Of a DNA stretch of 64,000 nt, positions 24,606 to 47,267 are shown one piece after another (the first letter of the stretch is position 1; every line of letters begins with the position of its first letter). This stretch comes from Meandrina meandrites. Lineage: Eukaryota > Cnidaria > Anthozoa > Scleractinia > Meandrinidae. The stretch is taken from positions 32,565,491 to 32,629,490 of the forward strand of contig OY855906.1 of the NCBI GenBank assembly GCA_963693305.1, written 5' to 3'. The notes beneath the pieces were generated by a model that saw only the letters and a list, made by a program, of their open reading frames with translations, did no database searches and was not told where the DNA came from. Position numbers and translations under genes: made by a program.

Positions 24606-24664
24606 GTCAAGAAAAAAGTCGGGAAAAAAGTCGAGAAAAAAGTGGAGAAAAAAGTCGGGAAAAA
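24606..24664. repeat. Minisatellite (AAAAAAGTCGGG)n
   Basis: About five imperfect 12-13 bp units of 'gaaaaaagtcg'. Confidence 0.9.
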
Positions 24665-24665
24665 T

Positions 24666-24955
24666 ATAAATTGATTGGAAATTTTCCATGGCACTAACTG
24701 GGCTCCGTACGAGACTGGCCGCACAGCAAGGCAACGCTTCGGTGAAAATCGATCTCCGCAGCATCAAGAAGAACCTGCCGGGCTATCCAGTCGGACTATC
24801 CAGAACATTTCAATACAGATGGCCAATCTCTGCTAGATGTACAGGTTCGAGGGATCATGCTCTGCGACAGAAACAAACAACAAAACGCCAAGAAATGCGG
24901 CTTATCTTCAAACTAGGCAACAGTCTGCCACGCGAATGGAATTTAGACTTCTAAT
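24666..24955 (+). other. Unrecognised 88-codon open frame
   Basis: An open frame from ATG at 24688 to the stop at 24952-24954, richer in GC than its surroundings. Two frames are open over part of the stretch. I recognise no domain. It abuts the second CGACCGA array, and the open frame may be a remnant of a mobile element. Confidence 0.25.
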
Positions 24956-24962
24956 ACATTTA

Positions 24963-25275
24963 GGTCGACACGCGATACACGACCGACAGTTGGCCGATAT
25001 ATCACCGACAGTTTACCGATATATGACCGACACCTGACCGATATACCACCGACATATGACCGATACTTGGTCGCAAACCGACAACGAAATATCGACCGAC
25101 AGTCGGTCGCTACATCGGTCGACAGTCGGTCGACTCTCGACCGAGTATCCGTCATGAGTCGGTCGATATGTCGGTCGACTATCGACCGACCATCGATCGA
25201 GAGTCGACCGCGAGTCGACCGAGACTCGACCGACATATCGACCGACATATCGGCCGATGTGTCGACCGAGACTAC
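24963..25275. repeat. Phased CGACCGA/TCGGTCG motif array 2
   Basis: The first half is a run of same-strand units (GACCGACAGTT, GGCCGATATAT, CACCGACAGTT and so on) at 10-11 bp spacing. The second half mixes strands to give GTCGAC-centred palindromes. Roughly thirty copies of GACCGA or TCGGTC occur. The long open frames on both strands are by-products of the repeat. Confidence 0.85.
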
Positions 25276-25521
25276 CAACAGTAAACATGATCCAAGAAAA
25301 GTATGGACCAAAACACGAATTTCAAGAGGAGAGGAGGGGTTCAAACCAAAAATCCCTCCATGGGGAGAGTATGGATATGTTCTGGAACAATACAATATAA
25401 TGCTATTCTGGGTGAGGACACACATACTTGCTATGATGGATTTACTGTACATACATAACTTTATTCAACTTTATTATTTTATCGTCTGGTTGACAAGGCT
25501 GGTTAGGCCTCTAGCCCCTGT

Positions 25522-25950
25522 GGGGGGGGGGGGGGGGGGGGGGTACTCCCTATAATGGCCTATACTGGGAGGCTCCGCCCGAAAGCGGTACCTTTTTCAG
25601 GCTTCAGGTATATAAAACGGTAGGGATGTCACAAGTTTAGGTATATGAAAGTGTAGGAAAATCTTCGTTCGGGTATTAAAAAGGGCCTTGAATTAAACCA
25701 GATCAAGAAGACGCAACTTATGACTGGTTCATTTTAATTTATTACGCGCTACGTGGAAAAAATGACAAGAATACCTGTTTTAACAATTTATTCATAAGGC
25801 GGGCCAGTACAGCACAGTATATGAAAGGGGTCCCTTTTTCCAATAAAAGGTATACGAAAGGGGTGCCTTTTCTGAAAAAGTGGTATATAAAAGGTGAGGG
25901 GTTGGACCTCGGGGCAGAGCCTCCCCGTATAAAACTTTTTGAGTACCCCC
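25522..25950 (+). repeat. Dispersed 'G-run-TACTCCC' repeat, near full length
   Basis: Begins with a G22 run and 'tactccctataatggcctat', contains 'gaggctccgcccgaaagcgg' and repeated 'ggtatatgaaa.gggt', and closes with 'cccgtataaaacttttt' and 'gagtaccccccggg'. The end is an imperfect inverted copy of the beginning. Parts recur at 23041-23125 and 23640-23830. I see no protein-coding potential. Confidence 0.7.
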
Positions 25951-26160
25951 CGGGCCTCTGGAGAGAAATAAATAAAAAAAAGGAAATTGATTATAAATCA
26001 TTATATAAAATTATGAGGGTAGCAGTCAATAGCTTACAGGCTCTAACAAACCTGTGGCCCTCCTAATCACAGTATAATAACAGGAGTAAAACACTAGGAT
26101 AATACAATGATATAAAAATTTATATGAAATTCGTTATCTGTTAAAAACTATAAAAATATA

Positions 26161-26402
26161 TTCCTTATTTTTACTTATTTTCACAGGACTTAATTTTCAC
26201 GATTTTCAAAATATCGTGAAATTAAAGACCAGCCAAAATTTATTTTTAACATTTTTTATTATATTTTTCACAGGGAACCAAAACGCTATATTTACATTTT
26301 TAACATATTTGTTGGCCAAAGTGCGAAAATTAAGTCCCACAAAATGTGCCTGTTTCATTTTTTCAAGAAATTAAGTACTGACGAAAATACGTAACAATAA
26401 GG
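26161..26402. mobile_element. Mariner-type MITE (CCTTATTGTTACTTA family), diverged
   Basis: The right end is 'gtaacaataagg' followed by TA (26403-26404). The left end is 'ttccttatttttacttattt' after TA. It shares 'ggacttaattttc' and its complement with the better-preserved copy at 33981-34170. Confidence 0.7.
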
Positions 26403-26710
26403 TATATTTAAAAGTACAAAAAGGTACAGCTAGCATAAAAATAGTAAAAAAACAGTTATCTATAAAAATATAAAATAGTATCTTAACTTTATCTAAGAAA
26501 AGGAGCAATGGATTGTTGTTCACTAAAAATTAAATTTCGATAACTGTTTTGAAAACTTGATTGTTTTGGCCTTAGTGCAAGTGGCAGGCTGTTCCATGAT
26601 TAACAAGTTTGAACTGCAAACTTTAAGGGTTCTACCTCCCTAAGTTTGACTTTAATATGAAAGACGGCGAAACACAAAAACAGCAGAAGAACAGAAGTCC
26701 CAAACTATGC

Positions 26711-26944
26711 TGAATGAAACAAGTGGAAAAAAATTGAATTGACTGCAAATGTAAAGAATTTAAAGCAGACCTTATACAAAACTGAACGCAGTCTAGGGCC
26801 AATAAATATAGCACAATAAAGATATACTGAATGAAACAAGTGAAAAAAAAATGGAATTGACTGCAAATGTAAAGAATTTCAAGCAGACCTTATACAAAAC
26901 TGAACCCAGTCTAGGGCCAATAAATATAGCACAATAAAGATCTA
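26711..26944. repeat. 117-bp tandem duplication
   Basis: Two adjacent copies (26711-26827 and 26828-26944) each starting 'tgaatgaaacaagtg' and differing at a few positions. A fragment of the same sequence ('aaacaagtgac', 'gactgcaaat') recurs at 33845-33882, so the unit is also dispersed. Confidence 0.9.
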
Positions 26945-27652
26945 CTGGCAAAAAGAAATCATTCAGGGAAAACAAGTTACCAAGCATTTATTATGCCGTG
27001 GCAACATCCACAAAAAAAAGTTAAGCCCAAAATTAATCCATCCTGGGCATTGCTAGGAAACCAAAAATTTCCTAACTGCACATAATTTTTCATGACCTTC
27101 ACTGTTTTGGTTGACATCTTTCGTGCTTTTACTCACTACTTTCTTCTATTAATTCTTTATGTGTCCCAGTAATAATTCGTTTTAACTTCTCATAAACAAA
27201 ATAAAAGGGCTTATAACCACAAGTTACCTAAATGATGTGTAGGCTAACTGGAGTGCTTTTTACGCTAACCAACGTGTTATTAAGAAAAATTAGCGTGACT
27301 TGCATCACTCGCAAGCCATGTGAAACATGTGAGCAAGAAATCTGTTATCCCAATATAAAAGCTAACTATTAAGCTATTATAGGTTAACCAGAATGCTATT
27401 TACATGATTTAGCTAAACAATGTGTTTTCACGTGCCTCGCAGGTCTACCTTGCATGGCTCAGTGACTCACACATTGTGCGTCCCTGTGCTCATCTCTCTG
27501 ACAAAAATGTCTAAGTCTCTGCTATCTGTGTGTATTGTTTGGTTAGTATTTGTGTTGTGATTCAATTTAAACCTGGAACAATGTGGTATTTCTCTTTCTT
27601 CAGGCGTATGGTAATATACGGTTCCTGCAGTGTGGAATGTTTCAGTGAGAAT
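26945..27652. other. Spacer, nothing recognised
   Basis: AT-rich sequence with no open frame of note and no complete element. 'gcttttacgctaaccaacg' (near 27257) and 'gctaactattaagctat' (near 27359) are similar to each other but too short to classify. Confidence 0.4.
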
Positions 27653-27658
27653 ACTCTT

Positions 27659-27861
27659 GAGGCCCTGCCAGGGTAAATTCGGACAAGCGACATGGGCCAA
27701 AAAGTAGCGACAGCGCTCAAACGAAATAGCGACAAACGACTGACGAAGCCAAATGTATGTCGCTAAATTTCCGACAGCGTTGTGTAGCCTTGACAAAACG
27801 CCGACACGAGACATTTTAAAATTCCGACAAGCGACCTGGGACACCCCCTTGGCAGGGCCTC
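27659..27861. mobile_element. 203-bp MITE with 6-bp ACTCTT duplication
   Basis: The ends GAGGCCCTGCCAGGG and CCTTGGCAGGGCCTC pair over 12 bases plus two more after one mismatch. They are flanked by ACTCTT (27653-27658 and 27862-27867). Inside, 'agcgac', 'gccgac' and 'ccgacaagcgac' recur. The superfamily is unassigned, as a 6-bp duplication is unusual. Confidence 0.8.
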
Positions 27862-27871
27862 ACTCTTCCAT

Positions 27872-28170
27872 CACAGGACGAAATCACATGTTTCCGTATT
27901 TCTGAAACATGACGGAAACATGCAACTCCATGTTTCCGTTACGTTTACCTCTTGCGGAAACGTGAAAATTCAAGTCTACGTGATTCCGTCACGTTTCCGG
28001 AACGGAAATGCCAAAAAGTGGTCCGGTTCCGCTGTAACCGCAGCAACGGAAACGTGAGTAAACGTCACGAAACCGCTAACGGAAACACAGGTTATCCGTC
28101 GTGTTTCCGGAGCGGTTTCACGTGTTTCTGTGACGTTTCCGTTTACGGATTCTTGGAATTTCGTCCTGTG
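27872..28170. mobile_element. 299-bp inverted-end element packed with GTTTCCG/CGGAAAC
   Basis: The ends CACAGGACGAAAT and ATTTCGTCCTGTG are perfect over 13 bp, flanked by CAT (27869-27871 and 28171-28173). About nine GTTTCCG or CGGAAAC motifs on both strands fill the interior. No coding sequence is convincing. Confidence 0.8.
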
Positions 28171-28386
28171 CATACTCATGATGTATTTCAAAGAATCATC
28201 AGGGGTAGGTTTACTTATTTAAGAAATCAATGCAGTGGCAATAAGAAGCCAGCCAGCTGGACACAAACTTACAAGCCTTACTTGACTGAACACTGGTATC
28301 ACTGACAATATTCTTTTAAGTAAACATTCCTTTAAAACACTATCTGAATCATGTGACATGCCTACAAGGAACATGCTGATAAGGCT

Positions 28387-29961
28387 TCATATTTCCTGTT
28401 TGATTTTTTTAATATCACTTAAAAAATGACAGATGCTGTAGTTATTTTCGTCCTCCTCATTTGCCCATTGCCCTCCTGCATGTTCCACTTTATGAGCCAC
28501 ACTGCCACACTGGTTGCACACAAACGCCATTTCTCCTTCAAGTGTTCCTTTACATTGGTTAGGTTGTTCTTCCTGACTAAATGGCCTACCACACTGGGTA
28601 CATTCAATAGGCTTCTCTACTGTGTGCACTCTTGCATGTCTCTTTAGCGTCCCTGCCCGATTGAAACACTTGCCACACTGTGTGCATTCAAAAGGCTTCT
28701 CTCCTGTGTGTGTTCTTTTATGTTGCTTGAGATGTCCTGCCTGACTAAAATACTTGCTACACTGGTTACATTTAAAAGGCTTCTCTCCTGAGTGTGTTCT
28801 TTCATGTTCCTTAAGATGTCCCGCCTGTCTAAAACATTTGCCGCACTAGTTACATTTAAAAGGCTTCTCTCCTGTATGTAACCTTTCATGTTTTCTCAGC
28901 GCTCCTGCCCTGGCGAAAAATTTGCCACACTGGGTGCATTCAAAAGGCTTTAATCCTGCGTGTGTTTTTTTATGTCGCTTAAGATATCCTGCCTGATTAA
29001 AACACTTGCCACACTGGTTACATACAAAGGGCTTCTCTCCAGTGTGTATTTCTTTATGTCGATTATAATTTCCAACCTGATTAAAACACTTGCCGCATTG
29101 GTTACATTTAAAAGGATCATCTATTGTGTGTGTTTTTTTATGTCGCTTAAGATATCCTGCCTCATTAAAACACTTGCCACACTGGTTGCATTCAAATTGT
29201 TTCTCTCCTGTGTGCAATCTTGCACGCCTCTTAAGAGTTCCTGCATGATTGAAACACTTGCTGTTTTGACTTCTTTCAAATGGCTTCTCACCTGTGTGCT
29301 TTCTTTTAATATGTCTCCTTAAACTTCCTGCTGAACTAAAACACTTGCCGCACCAGTTGCATTCAAAAGGCTTCTCTCCTGTGTGTGTTCTTTTATGTAA
29401 CTTTAAATTTCCTGACATACTAAAACGCTTGCCGCACTGGTTACATTCAAAAGGCTTCTCACCTGTGTGAGTTTTTTTGTGCTGCTTAAGATATTCTACA
29501 TGACTAAAACACTTGCCACACTGGGAACATTCAAAAGGCTTCTCTCCCGTGTGAGTCATCTTATGTTTCTTAAGATTTGCTGTATGACTAAATCTTTTGC
29601 CGCACTTATTGCACACAAAAGGCCTTTCTCCTGTATGCGTTCTTTTATGTTCCTTAAGAGTGTTTGCCCGTTTAAAACATTTGCCACATTGGTTGCATTC
29701 AAAAGGCCTCTCTTCTCTATGCGCAGTTTGATGGCCCTTAAGTATTTTTGCATGACTGAAACACTTGCCACACTGTTCACACACAAAAGGTCTCTCTCCT
29801 GTATGAGTTCTTTTATGATCAGTTAGAGTTTCTTCCTTATTGAAAAGTTTGCCACACTGGTCACATTCCAAACGTTTATGTCCAGTATGTGTTCTTTTAT
29901 GTTGCAATAAATTCCTTTCATCACTAAAACATTTGCCACTCTCTTTACCTTCAAAGGGCAT
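28387..29961 (-). CDS. C2H2 zinc-finger protein with an in-frame stop
   Basis: A single minus-strand frame runs from ATG at 29959-29961 to 28387 (about 524 codons), interrupted once by TAG at 28846-28848. The stop sits in 'FKCN*CGKCF', where every sister finger has Gln. Upstream are about 13 fingers of the form CxxCGKxFxxxxxLxxHxxxH joined by TGEKPF linkers. The first and ninth are degenerate (ninth: RSQN in place of CxxC). Downstream are three more good fingers, then two decayed ones and a KIKQEI tail. Linker and finger style are those of sequence-specific DNA-binding transcription factors acting in the nucleus. If the stop is real the product is 371 residues. No KRAB or other effector domain is visible. 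An in-frame TAA lies 18 nt before the ATG, but an AG there could be a splice acceptor, so upstream exons are possible. Confidence 0.85.
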
Positions 29962-30147
29962 TTCCGGTCTCTTGTTTTAAAAGGTGGTGGGTGTTTCCAC
30001 TTGGTTTACCTTAAAAAGTAATTAGTAATAGTTGTAGATTTTGTCACCTACATTGTCTGATTAAATGTATTTACAAGCTTCACAACTTACTTGCAAAAGT
30101 TTGCCAATAAAGTAAATGTTTTAGCAGTATGTTCTTGCTTTCTTAAT
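29962..30147. other. 5' flank of the zinc-finger gene
   Basis: AT-rich sequence upstream of the presumed start. No promoter element can be singled out. Confidence 0.4.
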
Positions 30148-30220
30148 AATGATGATGATGATGATGATGATGATGACGAATGATGATGATGATGATGATG
30201 ACAACAACAATAATAATAAC
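30148..30220. repeat. (GAT)n/(AAT)n microsatellite
   Basis: Two blocks of GAT repeats separated by 'gacgaat', followed by (AAC)n and (AAT)n. Confidence 0.95.
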
Positions 30221-30663
30221 ACAGTATTGAAGAGCATAGTTATTCATTGTAATTGTGAAATGATATCATTCAATATACTGCATTCCATGGAATAAGCTGG
30301 AAGTGATTATCTTTTTTGTTCCAGAAGACAGAAGATAGGGGTTTTTATTCAAAGGGATCTGTAAATTAGTTGAAATATTGATTGCTGGAAGTCATACCCT
30401 CGCAGGAGGGGTACTTGGGAATTCAAGTGATGGGGATGATCAAAGGATTTTTTGGGGTTTGAAATTTTTTGATTTGGGGACTTTTGGGTTAGGAAAGTTT
30501 GGCAAGTATTTTTTTTTTGGTGGCTTAATTTCAGCAGGGACTTTTAGGGGAAGTTAAAGATTTTTGGTAGTACCTTGGCTGCATAGTTCTGCAAATAGAG
30601 CTAGAGTTAGAGTTGTCATTCTTATTGTTATTCTTGAAACAGAAATGTTCTTTGTTGTTGTTA
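30221..30663. other. Spacer, probable decayed repeat
   Basis: From about 30380 to 30575 the plus strand is rich in G and T ('ggggtttgaaattttttgat', 'ggggacttttgggttagg') and looks like a dispersed repeat. No gene is recognised. Confidence 0.4.
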
Positions 30664-30876
30664 CAGTGAAATGAACTCAACCGGGGCCACCCAAGGTTTT
30701 TTAGCCAATCAGAAGACAAGCTCAGAACAAAAGAATTGGAGTTTGTCCATCAGCAGTTGAATTTGCCCCTTGCAGTGATTGGTCCGCTGATAAAGGAAGT
30801 CCAATTCTTTTGTCCTGAACTTATCTTTTGATTGGCTAAAAAACGCCCTTTGGCCCCGGTTGAGTTCGTTTCTCTG
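30664..30876. mobile_element. Mariner-type foldback MITE
   Basis: Flanked by TA (30662-30663 and 30877-30878). The ends are CAGTGAAATGAACTCAACCG and its near-complement, and the inverted repeats extend about 80 bp each, covering 'tttttagccaatc' and 'caaaagaattgga'. The element is almost entirely hairpin. Confidence 0.85.
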
Positions 30877-31681
30877 TAAAATGACTACCAGATGAGGGAA
30901 CTATCAAAAGATAAATTCAGATGATATGATGAATAAACAAACACAAACACTCTTTGTGTTCGCTGCTTCACGACTCGGTAAATATCCATCACTATTCATC
31001 TCCACTTCAGTGAATAACTGTTAACTATTGATTATTATCAATTATCAGTTTATCGATTGACTATGCCTGAGAGAGAGAGGAGGGCTGGTACAAATTTTAT
31101 GGAGGAAGGGGGGGGGGGGGGGGGGGGCATGTTCAAATTCCCCTTTCCCTTGCCCAGTTGTGAAGCAAATTTTTTTCGCTTACGTGAACTTTTATTATAA
31201 GTTGTTATCGGATTCTCATGCAAGTTACTAGTTTCAAACGTGTATGCGACGGTGTCTGACAAATGCAGACAGTGATGCAGACTGCAGACTGACACTCCCG
31301 TTAGCCTGAAATTATAGCGCTTTGGTTAGCTGCCTAAATAGCGTTCTGATTAGCCTGTTTTCGGTTAGATCTCAATAATGGCACTGGCAACACAACGTAT
31401 ATATACCAAAAAGGTGCTAGTCTGCAGTCTGCATTTTTTTCTGCATTCGTGCATACGAAGCCTGAGCGCGCTCGAAGACGAAGCCTGACGAAGGATAATC
31501 GAAAATGGCAGCCAATATTTAATTTAGCAAATGTCAGCTGCATGGTATTAATTTTAAACTGGGCAGAAAGGAGAACACTATATTAGTACCCCAAAGGAGA
31601 CCTTTTCAAGTTAAGACCTACCTTTACTGAAGCAAAACAGTCGATCAAACTTCAAATGCCCATATACTTCATGGTAACACA
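30877..31681. other. Spacer with G20 run
   Basis: A G20 run at 31108-31127 is followed by 'catgttcaaattcccctttc'. Open frames on the minus strand (31050-31295, 31334-31543) have no recognisable domain. No gene is called. Confidence 0.4.
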
Positions 31682-31859
31682 ACATGGCCGCCAACAATGA
31701 AAACATATAGTCACCCAACCACAAAATGAATGCTAACCGCAAGCAAATTGCAGTAAATAAATGTTAACTGCAAGCAAACTACAGCAACTGCAATTTGCTT
31801 GCGGTTAGCATTCATTTTGTGGTTGGGTGACTATATGTTTTCATTGTTGGCGGCCATGT
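31682..31859. mobile_element. Foldback element with perfect ~71-bp arms
   Basis: The left arm begins 'acatggccgccaacaatg' and the right arm ends 'cattgttggcggccatgt'. The arms are identical as reverse complements over about 71 bp, with a spacer of about 36 bp. Perfect arms point to recent gene conversion or recent mobility. Confidence 0.85.
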
Positions 31860-32267
31860 GCCCATCGACGCCTGAAAGCTGCATCGAAAACAGGTCAAAA
31901 CACTAGTCCCCAGTCTGATCGCGACCGCGACATATCTAAGAGAAATATTTCCCTAACTATCAAGGACTGGACTTGCTGCTCAAGAACAGAAGATCAAGAA
32001 CTAAAGATTGATAAAATGATGGCAAGGCATAAACAAGACTTGGGTCTATTTTTGTCGACTCCCCTTTCGGTGGACTTAGTATGGGTAGCTCTCTATTCAC
32101 AGGGTTTTATCAATTTTAGATGTGGACTTGCAGGTTCACAAGTGGACGATGGACACAAACTGATTGATTGCCAATGTTAGCCTGAATTTCAGACGGCTAT
32201 GCCAATGTATGAGATAAAATTAAACCCCGGCCTCCCGCACTTATAACAGCCGTATCGAAAACGATGG

Positions 32268-32870
32268 GGTTGGTACATTTCGCTGACCCCCAGTCCATGG
32301 ACCACCACGTTGGACTACCAAAATGGACTACCTTTATGGACCACAATCCACCATCTTGTTTTCATTTTGTGTTTATTAGCGCTGCTCAGAAGTGAAATGA
32401 AGTGTTGACAGGCCAAACATGACTCATGACTCATAAGCTCATGGCCACGGCGTGACAACTGACCTCTCGTTATATAGTTTCGCTCTCACTAGTATATCTC
32501 TTTAAGATTTTCCATTTTTATATGATTTTTAGGTTAGGCAACGCCGGGTGCCGTGACATTGTTACAAAAGGTAGAATTTTCTTTCGCACTTGGTCACGCC
32601 ACAAGCTCATGATTCGTGTTTTGCCGGTAAAGGTCAACACTTAATTTCACTTCTGAGCAGCGCTAATAAACACAAAATGAAAACAAGATGGCGGATTGTG
32701 GGAATCGATCAAAACAAACAACCAAGGGGTGATATTTCTTTCTATTTTTTTTCAAGGTATTTTATTAGGTAGTCCATCTAGGTAGTCCATTTGACAGTCC
32801 ATAAAGGTAGTCCATTTTGGTAATCCATCGTGGTGACCCATGGACTAGGGGTCAGCGAAATGTACCAACC
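32268..32870. mobile_element. Inverted-end element, about 600 bp
   Basis: The ends 'ggttggtacatttcgctgac' and complement match, and further inner blocks 'tttagcgctgctcagaagtg'-like and 'gaaaacaagatgg' also pair. Tandem variants of 'tagtccat' and 'ggactacc' fill the arms. Flanking duplication not identified. No transposase. Confidence 0.75.
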
Positions 32871-33094
32871 TAAACTGAAAGACCGAAGTATGAGTTGAGG
32901 ATGAGATGGAGTCTTCCTTTTCTAGTCTTTCTACAATCCTAGACAAAAGTCTTGGTCTTCCCCCACTGCACGGGAAGTGCTAAAAGGGGTTCTTCGGCGC
33001 GCTTTCGTTCCCCTTCTCCCCATGCTCCGCGCGCTTAAAAATAAAGAAGACACCTGCGGAGGAGAGAGCCCACTGCAAGTGTTGTCTGTCCCCT

Positions 33095-33192
33095 CCAGGG
33101 GGGAGTAGAAATACTCTTAGTCGCTTCATGCTACTGAAACCGAGATAAGTCCCGGCCTGATGGGCCACTAGGCTCGTATGCAGACTTTACCT
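33095..33192 (+). mobile_element. 3' tail of tRNA-derived SINE
   Basis: 'actcttagtcgcttcatgct', 'cggcctgatgggccactag' and 'gcagactttacctac' match the tail of the full SINE ending at 37153. The tRNA head is not seen. The preceding 200 bp is different sequence. Confidence 0.7.
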
Positions 33193-33980
33193 ACAAGATT
33201 CTATGCAAGCATTTTTCCTTACCTTGGTACCCAAGCCGGCCATAATTTATCTTTCTGGTAGATTTATGCATCACCATGCACTCGGAATAGTGCTTTAGGA
33301 GGTTTCATAATTTTGTGCTAGGGTATCACTTTCTGGAACTTCCGAAGAAAATCAAAGCTGCTTACGCCCATAAAGATTCTAAGAGAATAGTTAGAGCAAT
33401 AGTCTTTGCAAACAGCTTGTAGCTTTATTGATGTGAGATATAGTACCAGGCGTGTCGTTGTATCGTTTCCTTCACGAGATAAAAGGGTCTGAAACTGCAT
33501 CCCAAGGATAATGAGCAGGTTTTTACATCAAACTCTCAATGTGTTAAAACCTCAGTTTTCTTTTTGTCGAAAGTAGCGTTGATATTTGAATTTTAATGAG
33601 GTAAAGATCAAATGTCCCGTTGTTGTTGATACAAGTGTCTAGCAGGTAACAGCAGCATGCTGTTAGCCAGCGACGCCGGACCTGCAAGCGTAAGTGATTT
33701 CATAACAGTAAGGCTCTCCACTAATAACGTCAGAGGCCCCACAATAGTGGACCTTCTAAAAGTGAAATCAACAACTTACGGCTTAAACACGGAGCGATCC
33801 TATATACATGTAACGAGGCTGAACTGTTCAATCAATTGCTGAATAAAACAAGTGACAAAAAGTGAACTGACTGCAAATTCATGAAAAAAAAAAAACAAAA
33901 AAAAACGTGAAACCGCAATATGAAGGTTTTCGTCGCTGGGTCTTATTTTCAATTATATCGAGCAGCAGCGGTTTTAAATA
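33193..33980. other. Spacer, nothing recognised
   Basis: No gene is visible. Bases 33845-33882 are a fragment of the 117-bp repeat at 26711-26944. Confidence 0.4.
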
Positions 33981-34170
33981 CCTTATTGTTACTTAATTTC
34001 GCGAAAATGAAGGGGGCATATTTCGCGGTACTTAGTTTTCGTGCTTCGGTCAAAAAAACGCTTAAAACATAAAAAATACAATAAGAAACATTAAAAATAA
34101 AATTTCTTTAAATTCGCGATTTTTTGAAAATCGAGAAAATTAAGTCCCGCGAAAATAAGTAACAATAAGA
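33981..34170. mobile_element. Mariner-type MITE (CCTTATTGTTACTTA family)
   Basis: A 190-bp element flanked by TA (33979-33980 and 34171-34172), with ends CCTTATTGTTACTTAATTTC and 'gaaaataagtaacaataaga'. 'ttcgcg' lies close to both ends. A diverged family member is at 26161-26402. Confidence 0.85.
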
Positions 34171-34529
34171 TATCATCATCCCGATTTTGGTGTATGTCTG
34201 TTGCGCTTTCACTCACTCGTTTCCTTTATCGTTATTACATCTCCAAATAATAATTTCTGTTAACTTTTCGTAAACAATGGCACTTGTTCCACTGACTGAA
34301 ATCTCTAATGCTCTGAAATTAGTAACCTTATCAATGGTTTGTTCAGTATTTTATATGTTGTCGGGTTCAAGTTCTACTCCTTAGTGCAATTTGGTGTTTA
34401 CCTCTGTTCTGGAGTATGGTAATATATGACAATGAGATTGAAACAAAGGAAAATACCAGATTGTACCAAGGGGAAAATTGAACCACAATACTTACATATC
34501 CTAGCAGTACGCAGGATGCTTGTCACATA

Positions 34530-34732
34530 CCGTAAAATTCCGGTTATAAGCCCTGGGCTTATACAACTTCGTAGGCGGTTTTGGGTGGGCTTATAAGTGG
34601 AGGGGCTTATATCTGGGGGAGCTTATAAGCGGAATAAAAAAAAAAAACGTTTCGAAACAAGCCACGGCAGTGTTGATCGAAATACGTTTTTAAGTTAAAA
34701 AGTCATGATAAAGCAACATTTAGCCCTGTTCG
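34530..34732. mobile_element. Truncated CCGTAAAATTCC-family MITE
   Basis: After TA (34528-34529) the sequence matches, in reverse orientation, about 200 bp of the element at 15963-16317 ('gggcttatacaacttcgtag', 'gtttcgaaacaagccacggc'). The other end is missing. It begins about 60 bp beyond the Eph stop codon and so may lie in that gene's 3' UTR. Confidence 0.8.
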
Positions 34733-34792
34733 AGGCAATAACTGAGTCTCGTAGCAACAAATTGTCCAAATTAACAATGTTTTTTTCGTGGT

Positions 34793-46956
<12,164 letters not shown>

Positions 46957-47267
46957 CTGAAAAAAAAAAAATGAGAAGATAGGCGTTGTTAAGTTACAGA
47001 CAGCTGATGCGTTGAAGTGCAAAGGAAAGTGAAAGTGCGGACATTATCTATCAAACTTTTGTTTAATTATGTACTCCGGGGTTTCACAGAAATGAAATTA
47101 TCGCAAACGTAATACAAAATACAATCAGTGTATCATTGCGTTATTTGTTGTGAAAATCTGTACAAAACATGGCCCATATGTTGTACAGGACACCATTGTA
47201 ATATGTTGATTATGTTTTTATGCATTTCCACTACTCCTCGCTAAAACGACAAGAGAGCTTCAACTTA
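46957..47267. other. Upstream intron/flank of the Eph gene
   Basis: The T-rich stretch next to 46957 is the branch/polypyrimidine part of the first intron. No 5' UTR exon could be identified. Confidence 0.5.

Noticed and set aside
24943..25555. Arg/Ser/Asp-rich proteins of about 165 residues on both strands
   Set aside because: Both are translations of the CGACCGA repeat array, with no start context and no conservation.
27467..27844. 125-codon minus-strand gene
   Set aside because: Most of it overlaps the 203-bp MITE and its repeats.
28960..29826. Plus-strand open frames opposite the zinc-finger gene
   Set aside because: They are antisense shadows of the repeated finger and linker codons.
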